DNA of 64,000 nt from Anthoceros angustus (taxonomy: Eukaryota > Streptophyta > Anthocerotopsida > Anthocerotales > Anthocerotaceae). Under the pieces are notes generated by a model. The model was not told the origin of the DNA, ran no database searches, and saw only the letters and a program-made list of their open reading frames with translations. The stretch is from NCBI GenBank assembly GCA_010909165.1, contig VJWM01000266.1, positions 115,921 through 179,920 on the forward strand, in the 5' to 3' direction. The number at the start of each line of letters is the position of its first letter. Position 1 is the stretch's first letter. The position numbers and the translations under genes were made by a program. Below, piece after piece: positions 40,627-51,478 of this stretch.

Positions 40627-41450
40627 CTTATGTAATTAAGGCAGCCAACTGCATGGCGATAAGGGACTTGAGACATGGCCTGGCGTTCATCTTCAGTCTG
40701 AGGAGACTGGTCTGCAGATAACTTAGCGCCAGTAACACCTGGAGTGGAGACAGGTTTGGCTTTGTCCAACTGAAAACGGCGAAGAGTCTTTGAAATATAT
40801 TTGGCCTGGTGCAGCAGAATGGTGTGAGAGGCAAGGTCCCTAACGAGCTGGACTCCGAGAACAAAAGTGAGTGGCCCTATGTCCTTCATGTCAAACCTCT
40901 GGTGCAACATCTGCTTGACCCAGGCTAACAATGATGGATCGTTTGACGCGAGGATGGCATCGTCGACGTAGAGGGCCAGCACTACAATCCGTCCATCCTT
41001 GGAATATAGATAGACGTTAGCATCACCTGGGTTCTGTTGGAAACCAAGTGACTTGAGGTATTTATCAATAGTATTATACCATTCCCTAGCAGATTGCTTA
41101 AGGCCATAGATGGTCTTCTTGAGGCGGCAGACCCAGTCTGGGATGCTCAGGGTCAACGAAACCCTCGGGCTGCTGCATATATATGTCCTCCTCCAGCTCC
41201 CCATACAGGTGCATACATCCATTTGTTGCAAATCCCATGCGTTAGCAGCTGCCAGAGCAAGAATCATCCTAATCGACTGTGTCTTGACGACAGGACTGAA
41301 GGTCTCTGTGAAGTCAACTCCAGGAACTTGAGAAAAACCGCGTGCTACAAGACGGGACTTATATCTGGCTATGTCACCATTTGCGTTCAGTTTATGCTTG
41401 AAAACCCACTTGGAACTGACCACTTTCCGTTCTGCTGGCAGGGGACACAA
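40518..41450 (-). CDS. pol: Reverse transcriptase of Copia-1
   Basis: Uninterrupted 310-codon frame. Residues 11-17 VSSKWVF, then YKSRLVARGFSQVPGVDFTE, ETFSPVVKTQSIRMILALAA and QQMDVCTCMGSWRR (catalytic Asp; the usual 'TAFLYGEL' is damaged). RLKKTIYGLKQSAREWY follows, and LALYVDDAILAS with the YVDD box at 161-164, then LGVQLVRD and YISKTLRRFQLDKAKPVSTP. The order and motifs are typical of copia RT. The damage after MDVCT suggests a compensated pair of indels. Confidence 0.92.
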   Translation of the reverse strand: MCPLPAERKVVSSKWVFKHKLNANGDIARYKSRLVARGFSQVPGVDFTETFSPVVKTQSIRMILALAAANAWDLQQMDVCTCMGSWRRTYICSSPRVSLTLSIPDWVCRLKKTIYGLKQSAREWYNTIDKYLKSLGFQQNPGDANVYLYSKDGRIVVLALYVDDAILASNDPSLLAWVKQMLHQRFDMKDIGPLTFVLGVQLVRDLASHTILLHQAKYISKTLRRFQLDKAKPVSTPGVTGAKLSADQSPQTEDERQAMSQVPYRHAVGCLNYISCWTRPDIQYSVSAVSQFLDNLAESTGGLLNACYAI

Positions 41451-42227
41451 CTCCCATGTATCATTCTTGATCAGGGAGTTGTACTCATCCTTGATGGAAG
41501 GAATCCAGTGATCCTTATCAGCTCCTGTAGTGGCCTCAACATATGAGCGAGGCTCGCTTCATAAAAGGAGGCGGTGGCAATAAGAGGTGACAGATCGAGG
41601 GATACATACACCGCACGCGTGGACCCGGAAGTCGAGGTGTATGGTGGTTCAGCCCACTGAGAAGGAGGCAGCCTTGTGCGTCGAGGATATCGAGGCTCTG
41701 GATCTAACATCGCTCATCGGGGAACCACAGGAGGCGTCTGAGCGAGGCCCATACAAAAACGTCATCCGGATCAGACCCAGCTGGAATGTCTTGAGCAAGA
41801 TCCTCAAAGCCTAAAACTCATCTTCGTGTTGTGGCAAGCCTTGGCGATCGTAGCATCTTCATTGTGAGGAACAGCCAAACCATCTGGTTCTGGAACAGGG
41901 ATGTTGTCATCAACAGGCAAAGGAACTACTACAGGCTCGGGCCTCACGGATCAAGAACTGGACTTTGTTGATCCTCGATCCAAGGATGACGAGGCCGACT
42001 CAGAGGGGCATCATCCCGTGGAAAGAAAACGGATCATCAAGATAAATATCTCGTGTGAGTAACAATCTCCTCAGTCGTGTGGCCAGAATGGAAGTACGGT
42101 TTAGCCAAGAGGCTCTTTAAACGTCACACTCCGAGCAAAGACAGCAGCTTTGGTAAGCGTGTCATACAGTTTGTAAGCCTTTGCTTCTTCCCCATAGCCT
42201 ACAAATAGCATCGGTCTCGCCTGCTGT
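41451..42227 (-). pseudogene. pol: Integrase-RT linker of Copia-1
   Basis: Continues upstream of RT with WIPSIKDEYNSLIKNDTWEL-type text (41,460-41,520). The rest is a degenerate, acidic or proline-rich linker, as is usual between copia integrase and RT, with several frame changes. Confidence 0.6.
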
Positions 42228-42840
42228 CTAGTTTCTTACGCTTTTCCTTTGGAACATAGGCGTAAGCTGGAGAGCAAGACTTGGAGATGGAGAAGACTGG
42301 GCTTCCTCCGCCATATCACTTCGAAAGGGGTCTGCCCAGCAACTGCACTTGTCAATATCCGATTCAATATGTAAGTGGCACACCACGCCTCGCCCAAAAG
42401 TCTTGCTCAAACCGGACCATGCTAACATGCTCGGGTCATTCCAGTAGGTTTGGTTCCTCCTCTCGAACACCATTTTGCTGCTGAGTATAAGGGACAATCA
42501 AGCCGGATGATCCCATGCTACAATAATCGGTTGAAGTGAGCATGGACGAACTGTTCCCGTTATCCATGCGAAAACACTTCAGCAAGCATCCTGTCTGTCG
42601 CTGTACCATTGGCAGCCACTCCTGGAAGACACTGAAGGTGTCGGACTTCAACCTGATAGGGTAAGTCCAGGAGTATCTACTGAAATCGTCTGTGAGGGTT
42701 AAGTAGTATTGTGCACCACCCAGACTAGGAATGTGGATCTTGCCAGATATGTCCGCATGGACTAACTCCAAGACCTGTGATGCTCGATGAGCAAGTGTTC
42801 TCGGAAAAGGAATTTCCTTTTGTTTAGCTATGACGCAGCA
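42228..42840 (-). pseudogene. pol: Integrase core of Copia-1
   Basis: 42,436-42,771: ELVHADISGKIHIPSLGGAQ (first Asp), YYLTLTDDFSRYSWTYPIRL, CFRMDNGNSS (second Asp, usual 'DNG.EF'), then VPYTQQQNGVREE at the Glu position. A frame change near 42,450 leads to ERRNQT and later to the 'LLNR.P......TPFE..' part read in 42,228-42,497 fragments. Confidence 0.82.
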
Positions 42841-43400
42841 TCACACAAAGGAAGGTCCTGAAACACTTAGGTGGGCTCTATAGCATGTGAGGTTCGACAT
42901 CTTTATCAACTTGTCACGATTAGCATGACCTAATCGGGCATGCCAAAGACTGGCCTCAGCTGCTTGAGACATGTGAGCAACATGAGCGACATCCACAGGT
43001 AGGCAGATTAGATTGAGTTGATACAAATCATGAACTAAAATGCCATTGGCTATGACCTGTTTATCTCCTCCTCGCTGAGTAAGCTCACAGCTGGACGCAG
43101 TGAAAAGGAGGTCATACTTGCGAAGGGACATCAATTGGCTGACAGATATCAAGTTCTTTGCCATGTGTGGGACATGCAACACGTTATCCAAGTGCAGGAT
43201 GAAGCCATCATGAAGACGGAACCTACAGGTACCGTATCCCTTGATGCGTAGTCCTGTACGTGTGACCTCATCACCCAACAACACCTTGTTAGCTATGGCA
43301 GATGCACTATAATGGCTAAGCAAGGACTTATCATTGCAAATGTGAGATGTGGCACCGGAATCTAGGTACCAAGTGTGTGGGGAAGAAATGGAAGAAGACG
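42841..43400 (-). pseudogene. pol: Protease and GAG-pre-integrase of Copia-1
   Basis: The minus strand at about 43,380-43,330 reads HTWYLDSGATSHICN, the copia protease active site (Asp-Ser-Gly). The 160-codon frame 42,841-43,323 continues: GYGTCRFRLHDG, LHLDNVLHVPHMAKNLISVS, then SLWHARLGHANRDKLIKMS, the GAG-pre-integrase zinc domain ('LWH.RLGH'). Confidence 0.88.
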
Positions 43401-44352
43401 GTGCATTACTACAGGGTGCTTGTTAGAAGTCGACGAGGTAGGTCGATCTTTTGTGGTAGCCACATGAACTTGACTGTCGGAAGGCTTCTCGATGGGGCTG
43501 GCCACCTTTCTTCTTTCTACATTCCCTTTCCCAATGGCCCCTGAGACCACACTAGTTGTTCCAAATTTAGTGGGGCCAGCTTGGATGGCCTCCGAGGTAG
43601 GTCTACCTCGCCATTTCCGCTTTAGTGTAAAGGACTTTGTCGGTCTTAGTTCGACCACCATGCTGATTGAAATTAACTCGACTTTGCTCCTCTTGCAACA
43701 GGGCCCCAATAACATCTGTGAGACTGATGGCAGGAGCCTTGCCTGCTGACCTGGCCTTGTCGGCAGCACGTATGGAAGCACCATAGCTGGAGACGAATGG
43801 CTGGTAGCTTTGAGGCAAGCTTGTGAGCAACTGAGCTACAGCGTCCAACTCAGGGAATTGAGAACCAAGGTTGATGAGTTGAGCTCTCAATTGTCGGAAA
43901 CGGAGGATGAAGGGTGAAACCTTTTCTCCTTCTTTGAGCCGCAAAGAAAAGAGCTCTCCTCGAACAGCACACATGGTGAGGATATTCTTAGCCTCATATG
44001 TCTGTAGGAGTTTTGTCCATATTTCTTCGGCTTTGAGAAGGAAAGCCACATCGGGCAGTAGGATCTCGTCCAGCCCGCTAATCAAAACGGCACGAGCGAC
44101 GTGATTGAGGTTCGCCCACTTGTCCTTTTCCTCTTGTGTGGCAGTAGATGCAGGTTCAGTGATGGTGCCATCAACAACTCCCCAAACGTGTCTGGCTTGA
44201 AGGGCAGCGGTCATCCTCACGCGCCAGCCTTCGAACTTCGTACCGTTGAAGCGGTCGCGCTCTTTAAATTCAACGGAGTAAGATGGCTGAGGGATAACAG
44301 GCACAGGAGGGAGTGAAGGATTTCCTCCTGCTCCTCCTCCTGCTGATGCCAT
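43401..44352 (-). pseudogene. gag: Gag of Copia-1
   Basis: Starts MASAGGGAGGNPSLPP at 44,352. A 249-codon frame to 43,603 has RFNGTKFEGWRVRMTAALQA, LLQTYEAKNILTMCAVRGEL, FILRFRQLRAQLINLGSQFP and LTSLPQSYQPFVSSY, the typical UBN2-type copia gag. The zinc knuckle region (about 43,560-43,530) reads CGLRGHWEREC after a frame change, with the first Cys pair damaged. Confidence 0.9.
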
Positions 44353-44621
44353 TTCAACTTTCTGAGTGATTGAGTTGCATGTGCCGGGTGATCAGGCCAG
44401 TGCACACACACTTCTGTTCACGCAGAGAGTTGAAATTGGGCAGGATTTTAGAATTAGGAAGCTATCTGGGAGGTGTTGATGCAGTTCAGATGTCAGCAGG
44501 CATGTTGAGGTAGCGGTGACGGTTGGGGTGCCGGTTGGGATACGCCTGTTGTGCGCAGGGTCGCGACTGCTCCTGGGCGCCTTTTCAGCAAAAAGGCACA
44601 CCTGTTGAGAGCCGTGCCCTT

Positions 44622-45128
44622 CTACAGCAGAGTGTGTGACTCGTGGGATCTGGGCTGCTCGCGCACAGGCGCCAGAGTTTGCTGCAGTGCCACGGCAGAG
44701 GATTGCGCACCAGAAATTGGGAATGCCTGTACCAATTCTGTGACTTTGCGCAAATATTGTTTGATTGCTTCCAGCGCGCTTGAGAACAACACCAGCGCAT
44801 CCACAACCTCAGAGTGTCTCACGGAAATGCCCTCATCTTGGAGGGTCAGAAACGGGAATAGGGCTTTCTCTGTGCGGCCCAATATGTCGTTGAGCACACG
44901 GTAAGCGCCTATAATCTCAAGCAAGCCTGTTGCTCGAGGTCTTATAGTGTCTCTCAAGTCCTCCTCAGAACGCCTTCCTTGATGCACTAGATTAGGAGTA
45001 CGGCTGAAAGGTAAGGTATGTGTACTTCCTTCCAGTCCTTCTCCTTGACACCTTGTGCAAATTGGAAGTCTTATGTTCTGATGATGGCAGGGTACGGTTG
45101 GAGCACGAGATTGTCCTCGGCGAATCAT
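44622..45128 (-). CDS. Extra ORF upstream of gag in the Copia-1 leader
   Basis: 168 codons from 45,128 (MIRRGQSRAPTVPCHHQNI) on the same strand as gag, between primer site and gag. The second half looks protein-like and helical: LLEIIGAYRVLNDILGRTEK, VVDALVLFSSALEAIKQYLR and KVTELVQAFP. No family recognised. The leader is about 1 kb, unusually long for a copia element, which leaves room for a real ORF or a captured host fragment. Confidence 0.45.
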   Translation of the reverse strand: MIRRGQSRAPTVPCHHQNIRLPICTRCQGEGLEGSTHTLPFSRTPNLVHQGRRSEEDLRDTIRPRATGLLEIIGAYRVLNDILGRTEKALFPFLTLQDEGISVRHSEVVDALVLFSSALEAIKQYLRKVTELVQAFPISGAQSSAVALQQTLAPVREQPRSHESHTLL

Positions 45129-45388
45129 TTTAAAAATAGAGTAGCATGTTCTGCTGCCAAATTTGCAGTCAGAACTGCACAGCGGAAGTTCTTAGTTGAT
45201 TTCTGCTGGTTTTAGAAATCCTATTTCTAACGTGTTCATGCAGGCGGTGAAGGTATCTTGGGCACATGACCTAGGAGCCATCAGGGTGATGGTTACTGGG
45301 TTCTGTGCCCAATGAGCCCTTACACTTCATGCATCTTGGACGCTAAAAAGGACATAGCAGAATAGCAGGATCTAGTAGCAACTTGGTT

Positions 45389-45400
45389 GCTCTGATACCA
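45389..45400 (-). other. Copia-1 primer-binding site
   Basis: TGGTATCAGAGC on the minus strand, immediately inside the 5' LTR: complementary to the 3' end of plant initiator methionine tRNA. Confidence 0.93.
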
Positions 45401-45590
45401 TGTAAAACATCGGAGAATATTCTTACTACGATGTACCCAAAGATTAATGTTTAAATAAATGAAAAGTGTTTATATACAAAACTCACGTAGAGTCATGACT
45501 GTTCATAAAAACTCATATATATATATAACCCTTAGCAACCATTGCTATGTTTACTTAAGAAGTTAACCCTAACGGGGTTACTTCCGAACA
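45401..45590 (-). repeat. Copia-1 5' LTR
   Basis: 190 bp, TG...CA, matching 39,369-39,558 with few differences. An AT-rich ATATATATATAAC lies mid-LTR. Confidence 0.95.
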
Positions 45591-46337
45591 TTCTCTTCGA
45601 GAACATCATAACGAGGTACGGGTGTCCTTTAGAGTTGGTCAGCGACCGGGGGACACATTTTCTCAACTCTGTCGTTGATTCCCTAACCACCTACTTCAAC
45701 ATCCGCCATCGAAAGATGACCCCCTACAACCCCAAGGCGAACGGATTGACGGAGAAGACAACGGGGTTGCCAAGCTGCACAATCCTCACCAAGGTAATCA
45801 GAACGCACATGTATGATTGGGACGCTCAATTGCATTCAGACTATGGGCTTACAGGACCGCGGAGAAGGTAACCACCAAGAACCCCTTATTATCTGACATA
45901 TGGCATGTCTCCTGTGATGCCCGTGGAATTTGAAGTACCTACCTATAGGATCATGGAGGATGAACGCATGACTATAGAAGATAGCCAAGTAGCTAGGTTA
46001 GAATCTTTCATAGAACAGGAGGAACGTAGAGAAGATGCTTTAGAGGAGACTCAGCGAATTCAGGAGCTCAGAAAAGACCGACATGATGGAAAAGTAAGGA
46101 AGCAGGAGGCTATCGCAGCCGGGGATTTAGTTCTTCTCTCACGATAGTCGGCACTGGACTTCCGTGAAGCTAGGCGAGATGGATGGGACCTTATGAGGTG
46201 GTGGCAGTGCCTAGAATGGGTCCCTAACTACGAGTGATGGAGAATTATCAACATCAGTAGTGAATGGGTGGAAGGTTAAGAAGTACCTTCAACCCGAGAT
46301 ACCTGTTGTTTGCAGACGCAAACAAGTGAGGAGGGGA
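45591..46337 (+). pseudogene. pol: Ty3 integrase of D2, part right of Copia-1
   Basis: Resumes after the TTCTC duplication: FENIITRYGCPLELVSDRGT (second catalytic Asp), HFLNSVVDSLTTYFNIRHRK and NPKANGLTEKT (catalytic Glu). 45,905-46,147 carries YGMSPVMPVEFEVPTYRIME and a helical stretch ending DLVLLSR. The GPY/F part (GPYEVVAV..., VNGWKVKKYL) follows to about 46,300. Ends with polypurine AGTGAGGAGGGGAG at 46,325-46,338. Confidence 0.85.
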
Positions 46338-47300
46338 GTATGTGGAACGCAAAAGTTTGGGCAACCAGTCCAAAAGAGCCAAAGGATGAACGAATTTGAT
46401 TTTTTTTGGCTAAAGACGATTGAAGAGGGGCGTGTTGAGAATTTTCTGAGAAGCTTGGAGCTGGAGTTGTAGGATATTGTCAGGGAGACAAAGAGGATAT
46501 CCTGTAGAAGAAAACGGGTCAAATGACCCCGAGAGGCGAGGCGAAGGGCAAGGCGGCAGGTCAAGTATCATCAGAGTCGCCACACTACACGTAGGTCGGC
46601 GTATCATCGTGGTAGGCCGATTTAGATCCTCAATTAAAAGGAAATTAGAATAGGGGGGATATTCACTATATATGCTCATCAATAGGGGAATAAATGAATA
46701 GGATTAATTAGAAGGTAAGTGATTCGGGGTTATGCATAGGGTAGGGAAATAGGTAATTAGGAGTTTAGGAATGGGAAACCCAATCTAGGGTTGCGAGGCC
46801 TCCAGGTGGCAGACATCTAAGGAGGGCAAAGTGCGGTTTTATAAAGACTTCTACTGCACACGATCAAGTCGGACGTAAGCGTATGAGAAGAAGGTGGAGG
46901 AAGAGTGACGGTCATCGCTATCGCCGCCCGCCCCACCTCAAGCATGTAAGGAGAAGATGGCACGTAGATGGCCCCCGCGATTTGGTCGATTTTTGGCAAT
47001 GGGCGGAAGAAGACAACATCCAATTGGGATGTGTGTATGGCCGCCAATGGGCCTACACCAATTTGGACTTGATTGAGGAGTGTTACATCAACCTCCATCA
47101 ATCTGGAAGTGCAGCCCCGCTGCATTGCCGAGAGAAATATGGGGTGGGCACCCCTCAACCTCCCAAAGGAGGTGGAGAGGAGGAGCCAAGGCCGCCCAAG
47201 GGGTGGTGGCGGCACCACCTGGGAGGCGCAGCGTGAAGGCGCCTGCAGCATGGAGGCCTCGACTTCGCCCAAGGCCAAACGGCCCAGATAGCATGATTGG
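46338..47300 (+). other. 3' region of D2 (LTR start and conserved open segment)
   Basis: TATGTGGAACGCAAAAG after the polypurine tract is probably the 3' LTR start. The same join is in D1 (about 59,105). Further on, DLVDFWQWAEEDNIQLG then CVYGRQWAYTNLDLIEECYI (46,978-47,090) is conserved at protein level in D1, so this looks like a real, unnamed ORF or an LTR-carried coding segment. Confidence 0.5.
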
Positions 47301-50160
47301 GAGGATTCCTGACTTGTCTTCGACTGAACGGACACCTCGCTACCGAGAGGTGCTGGGAGGATATCCCGCCTCCTCCTTCCGGGTCCCGGGAGACGGAGCT
47401 GGGCCGCGACGGCTGGGTGCAACTTTGCTCGAAGGAGTCAAGGCCGGCGACGCCTCGCCACCAAAGAATTACACAAACTGAGCCAGCTGAGCCACGCCGG
47501 ACGAAACGAAAGCAATAAGAGGCGGAAGGTGGCTCCCACCGACGAAGCGCCAAGGAGCATACCACAAGGCCTCGCCCACCCCGCCTACGGGAGTGGCAAG
47601 AGGTGAGGCGAGGAGGCAGAGCTGAGGAGAGGACACGCGCCCATAAGGGGGCCACCGGCAGTTAAAGAATATCCGGAGCCTGGGCCCCGCTTCCAACGGG
47701 AGAGGGAAACGCTAGGCTCCCGAACTCCCTCACCACCTCCGTCCAGCCCCTCGTGTGGAGAAAGAGGGCGGAGAAGGAGTTAGCGCCAAGAGGGCCAAGG
47801 AAGGTGAGGCCTCCCACTTACAAAGCACTCAAGACCTCGAGGGTCCTGACAGGGGTCCGTGAGAAGCCGCAAACTGACTCGGCCTCGATCAAGGTATGGA
47901 GGTCCTCATGGATCGGAGATGCCCGTGATCCACGATGCAAACTTTTGGGTGCATCATCATCAGCGCCGTGGAAGAGACACGGGCGGATTTTGGCTACCGT
48001 CATGGACGCCGGTATGCCTGGGGTTCCTCGTGGGACGGCAGAGAAGACCTGTGGAGGTGGAGGCAACAAGGAGGCGTGATGGTGCCCCCTCCTGTGAGCG
48101 ATGGAGGCGGCCTGTGAGGCGAAGAAGAAGGCGGAATCCCTCGGGCACAATTCGAGGAGGGAAGCGCCGGGGTGGGACGGCGCACGGAGGTCTCTGGGTC
48201 CATTCCTTCGGCAGATCAGACATTTGAAGGTCCTTCTGCCTGTGTGAACAGCCTGAAGCACGCATTACCCAGGCCCAAGCACGGGCAGAGGACCTCCTCA
48301 GCAGTATGAGGGGGTAGCTGTATGAAGAAGCTGCAGGAGGCCGCAGGGCAAGCGGAGAGGGCTCTTCCGGGACCGCCGTCAGGCGGCTAGGCGGAACAAC
48401 ACCAAGCCGGGCAGAGGCCTGTGTGAAGGCGGGCGCTACGAGGCGGAAGCCACGCAAGCCTAAACCGACCGTGATCACTACCGAGGGATCGGAACCGTGG
48501 AGGGGAGGGCAGGGACTTTAGGGACCTCCGCTGCCAGCCCTTTTAAGGCGGAACAGAGGCAGTGAGCAAAGTGCTAGGGCCGGGCCCAATGTGTAGAGGA
48601 GTGAAGGAGGCCAGCAATAAGGAGATGGAGGATCTCCCACTGGCTTGCAAAGTGGAGGAGCAATGTGTGAGATGACTGCCAAGGAGGTGGAAGGACCGGG
48701 ATTAACAGGCACTCGTGACCGAGGGTCCCTGACAGTCCGATGTTCAAGTCCTGATTCTCTCCGATCACTGCATTTCGTCTCTAACGGACCGGGAGATACC
48801 TCCACACCCACAACGGACTTCCGGGTGTCTCTCGGTGGCCGTGGAGGAAACATCATGGGTTTTGCCACCGCTATGAATCGGTAAGTGCTTTTGGGGTCTT
48901 GTGGTGGATGGCAGAAAGACCAAGGTGAAGTGGAAGCCACCGTATATGGATGGTGCTACCCAGAGCAGGGAGGCGCCCAATCGGCCAAAAGAATCGGAGT
49001 CCCCTACCGGATCGTAGGGAAAGCTGGAAGCTGGAGAGGGAGGTCCTGTCTGTTTCACAAGAAGACCGGACTAAGGTCCCTTTCAAATGGCAAATAGCTT
49101 GAAGTGTGCGCAGGAGGCCCAAGCCCGGCCGAGGGACCTCGCCGCCAAGGCGAGAGAGGCGGGCAGCAGAGAGTTGGAGGAAGCCCAAGACAAAGTGGAG
49201 GCAGCTTGAGACTCGGGCCGAGGCGGCTCAGCAGGAGCAACACCAAGCCCCGGGAGGCTGGCCCAGTGAAGGGGGGCACGGGAGGTCAAGTCAGCAGCTA
49301 AGACCGGGACTGGGATCATTACTCGGCGAGATCGAAAACCAGTGGGAGGGAGACGCAGGAATGCAGCTCTAACTCCAAGGCTGGAGTGTGGCAAGGAGGT
49401 AACGGTACTACCGTGCAGGTGAGGGAGAAGGATACAGCAACCGGGAGATGGAGGATCTCGGCCTGGCCAGTGGAGCGGAGGAACGCGGCAGGAGATGAAG
49501 GACCGCAAGAGGAGACCTGAGCTACAAACCCAAAACACAATCGAGCCGGAACGGAGCTTTTCCAAGGCGTGATCGCTTTATCACGAAAGCGGAGATAGAG
49601 CCGACCCCTGCTTGGAGGGCGGAGGAGGTGAGGCTGGAACAAGGAGCGTGACGCCGCCAAATGGAGAAGGAGACCTGACAAGCAAGGAATCGGGCAGAGC
49701 TGCCTGACCGCCTCGTGGGAAGGAGAAGCGCGTAAAAGAAGCCGGCCTGGGGCTTGAGGAAGGCGGAGGGGGAGCGCCGCGCTATGGTGTAGGCCGGGCC
49801 GAGGTGCAGAAAAACGGGAGCTTGAGCAGGGAGCAGCGCGGCCGCAAGAAGTGACGGAGGCTTTGTGGCCTCCCGAGATTCTCGCACGGCACCGCAACAT
49901 CTAATCAGAAACGAGCTGTGCGGTCATACAGCACGCCTAGCTACCGGAGCACTCTCAGTGAAGGGAGTATCGGAAGTGCCCGGCATGTGGAGGAGGCAAT
50001 CCAACAAGTCGACCTCGTGACTTTGCTTTACTACCACGCCCGAGCTCCTCGAAGGCTTTGGAGGCCTCAAGCACAACCGCTACCACTGATGGACTCCGAG
50101 GGATCTTCTAGAAGGTGGGGCGGAGAAGAAGGGCCCGGATAGCATCGGGCCTTGGTGGCT
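47301..50160 (+). pseudogene. Degenerate coiled-coil-type coding region
   Basis: GC-rich, purine-rich on the plus strand, with no long intact frame. Readable pieces: KAREAGSRELEEAQDKVEAA (49,145-49,210), ETRAEAAQQEQHQAPGGWPS (49,210-49,268), and VEEAIQQVDLVTLLYYHARA (49,989-50,050). The Ala/Glu/Gln-rich heptad-like text suggests an element ORF with long coiled coils. The long reverse-strand frames here (for example 49,319-49,900) are shadows. Family not recognised. Confidence 0.35.
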
Positions 50161-50640
50161 TGTTCGGACGACTGCAACAAGGGGGGGAGGAGCCCTGGAG
50201 GAGCAACACGGGCGAACGAGGCATGAGGTGAGTAAGCCACCCAACCCTCCGGGAGGAAGGGACGAGGCCCCGAAGGTGGAGAGGGAGGACCAGGGGACCC
50301 GAGCTGTGAGGGGGTCCGGAGTGGAATGGACCCCAAAGTCCAAGAATCCGGGAGTCCGGGACTTGAGGTCCTGACCCCAGACAAGTTCGACCCCGAGGTC
50401 CGAGCCTCAGAGACAGACCGACCTCGAGGTCCTCGAGAATAAGGCCGATCCCCGAGGATCGGACCTCGAGGTTCAGACCGGACCCCGAGGTCCGGACTCA
50501 AGAGGAGAGGGGGAGTCACCACCGGCTGTTTCACAAAGTGAGCAACACCGCGGTCCCTACAGAAGGTGACCCACCCGGGGGCGAGGAGAGGAGGATGTGG
50601 TGGTTACCGCGGTTGTCAGACCACCGCCGGTAGCCCAACC
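50161..50640. repeat. GC-rich region with CCGAGGTCCGGAC-type repeats
   Basis: Between about 50,320 and 50,510 the words GACCCCGAGGTCCGGAC, GACCTCGAGGTC and GATCCCCGAGGATC recur about ten times. Many are self-complementary. No coding signal. Confidence 0.65.
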
Positions 50641-51458
50641 TGATAGGGTCTCGGGAAGGGGAAGGGGCCCCGCCCGATCATCCGATGGGTGCGCCGCAAG
50701 TCGTAATGGAATTGGTTCCATCGGGCGCCGAGGCGAACCAAGGGCACTCGAGGCCCACCGCCGACGACGGAGATAGCGGAAGAGGGAAGATAGTAGGCGG
50801 CCGATTATACACCGAGCTGGCCACCACTAATAGAGGTAATAAAGACGCCTTTGGGCGAGTATAAGAGGGCCGGAGCCGCCTAGTAAAGCATCTTTCTTGG
50901 GGTGGATACCGTAGACCCTTGTGCGTTTCCGCTAACGTGAGTCCCGAGTCATCCGAAAGGTGCAAACCAAGAGATCGATCAAGGTCCGTGACGGACCCTA
51001 ACGTGTGGGGTGTGTGCGGTGGAGGACGATCCGAGACCCTTGCTCTTCCGTAGCAGCCGCCCGACGCCGGACGGACCGAACGCGTGAGCTGGGAACCCCG
51101 GAGGCGGTAGAGCCTCGGACGAGAGGCCCGGAACGACGGAGGAGGTCCGGACCACGCAGCCACCCACTCTTTTCCAAGAAGTGATGAGCGATTGAGAATG
51201 GTAGGAGAATGGACTAGACGGAAGGAACGGATCGATAGGGTATGGACGCCAACGAGTCTTAAACGCTTGGCCACACTGGCCTGCTCGTGAACGCAGAGTA
51301 GTCAGAAATCACGCTGCCGCGCTTGAGTCCGAACGCCACGACATTGAGGTGAGAATCATTGAAAACGTACAAACGAGACTATCATTCTCTTGGGAAAGGA
51401 CTCTTGCTACAACGACACGGATTGTGGCGCCCGCTTGCTAGTGAAAGTCGCTACCACA
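50641..51458 (+). repeat. Probable 5' LTR of element E
   Basis: Ends CTACCACA at 51,458 right before a primer site. A TATA-like GAGTATAAGAGGGCC is at about 50,857. The 5' limit is not certain because I cannot see a matching 3' LTR in the window. Confidence 0.55.
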
Positions 51459-51461
51459 TTT

Positions 51462-51478
51462 TGGCGCTGCTGCCGGGA
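51462..51478 (+). other. Primer-binding site of element E
   Basis: TGGCGCTGCTGCCGGGA, a variant of the tRNA-Asp-type site TGGCGCCGTTGCCGGGGA common in plant Ty3 elements, directly after the LTR end. Confidence 0.75.

Larger units (their letters stand above)
39369..45590 (-). mobile_element. Copia-1: near-complete Ty1/copia element nested in D2
   Basis: Two 190-bp LTRs (39,369-39,558 and 45,401-45,590) with TG...CA ends, a 5-bp target duplication TTCTC on both sides (39,364-39,368 and 45,591-45,595), and primer site TGGTATCAGAGC next to the 5' LTR. Order is gag, protease, integrase, RT, RNase H, which is the copia order. A purine-rich GGGGGCA lies next to the 3' LTR. 6.2 kb. Confidence 0.95.

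Noticed and set aside
45389-45400. tRNA-like sequence near 45,390
   Set aside because: It is the 12-base primer site of Copia-1, with no tRNA arms around it.
49319-49900. 193-codon minus-strand ORF
   Set aside because: Pro/Ser/Arg-rich shadow of the purine-rich plus strand, where coiled-coil text is readable; no domain.
50678-51274. 198-codon minus-strand ORF
   Set aside because: Lies within the probable LTR of element E, antisense to its TATA region, with low-complexity composition and no motif.
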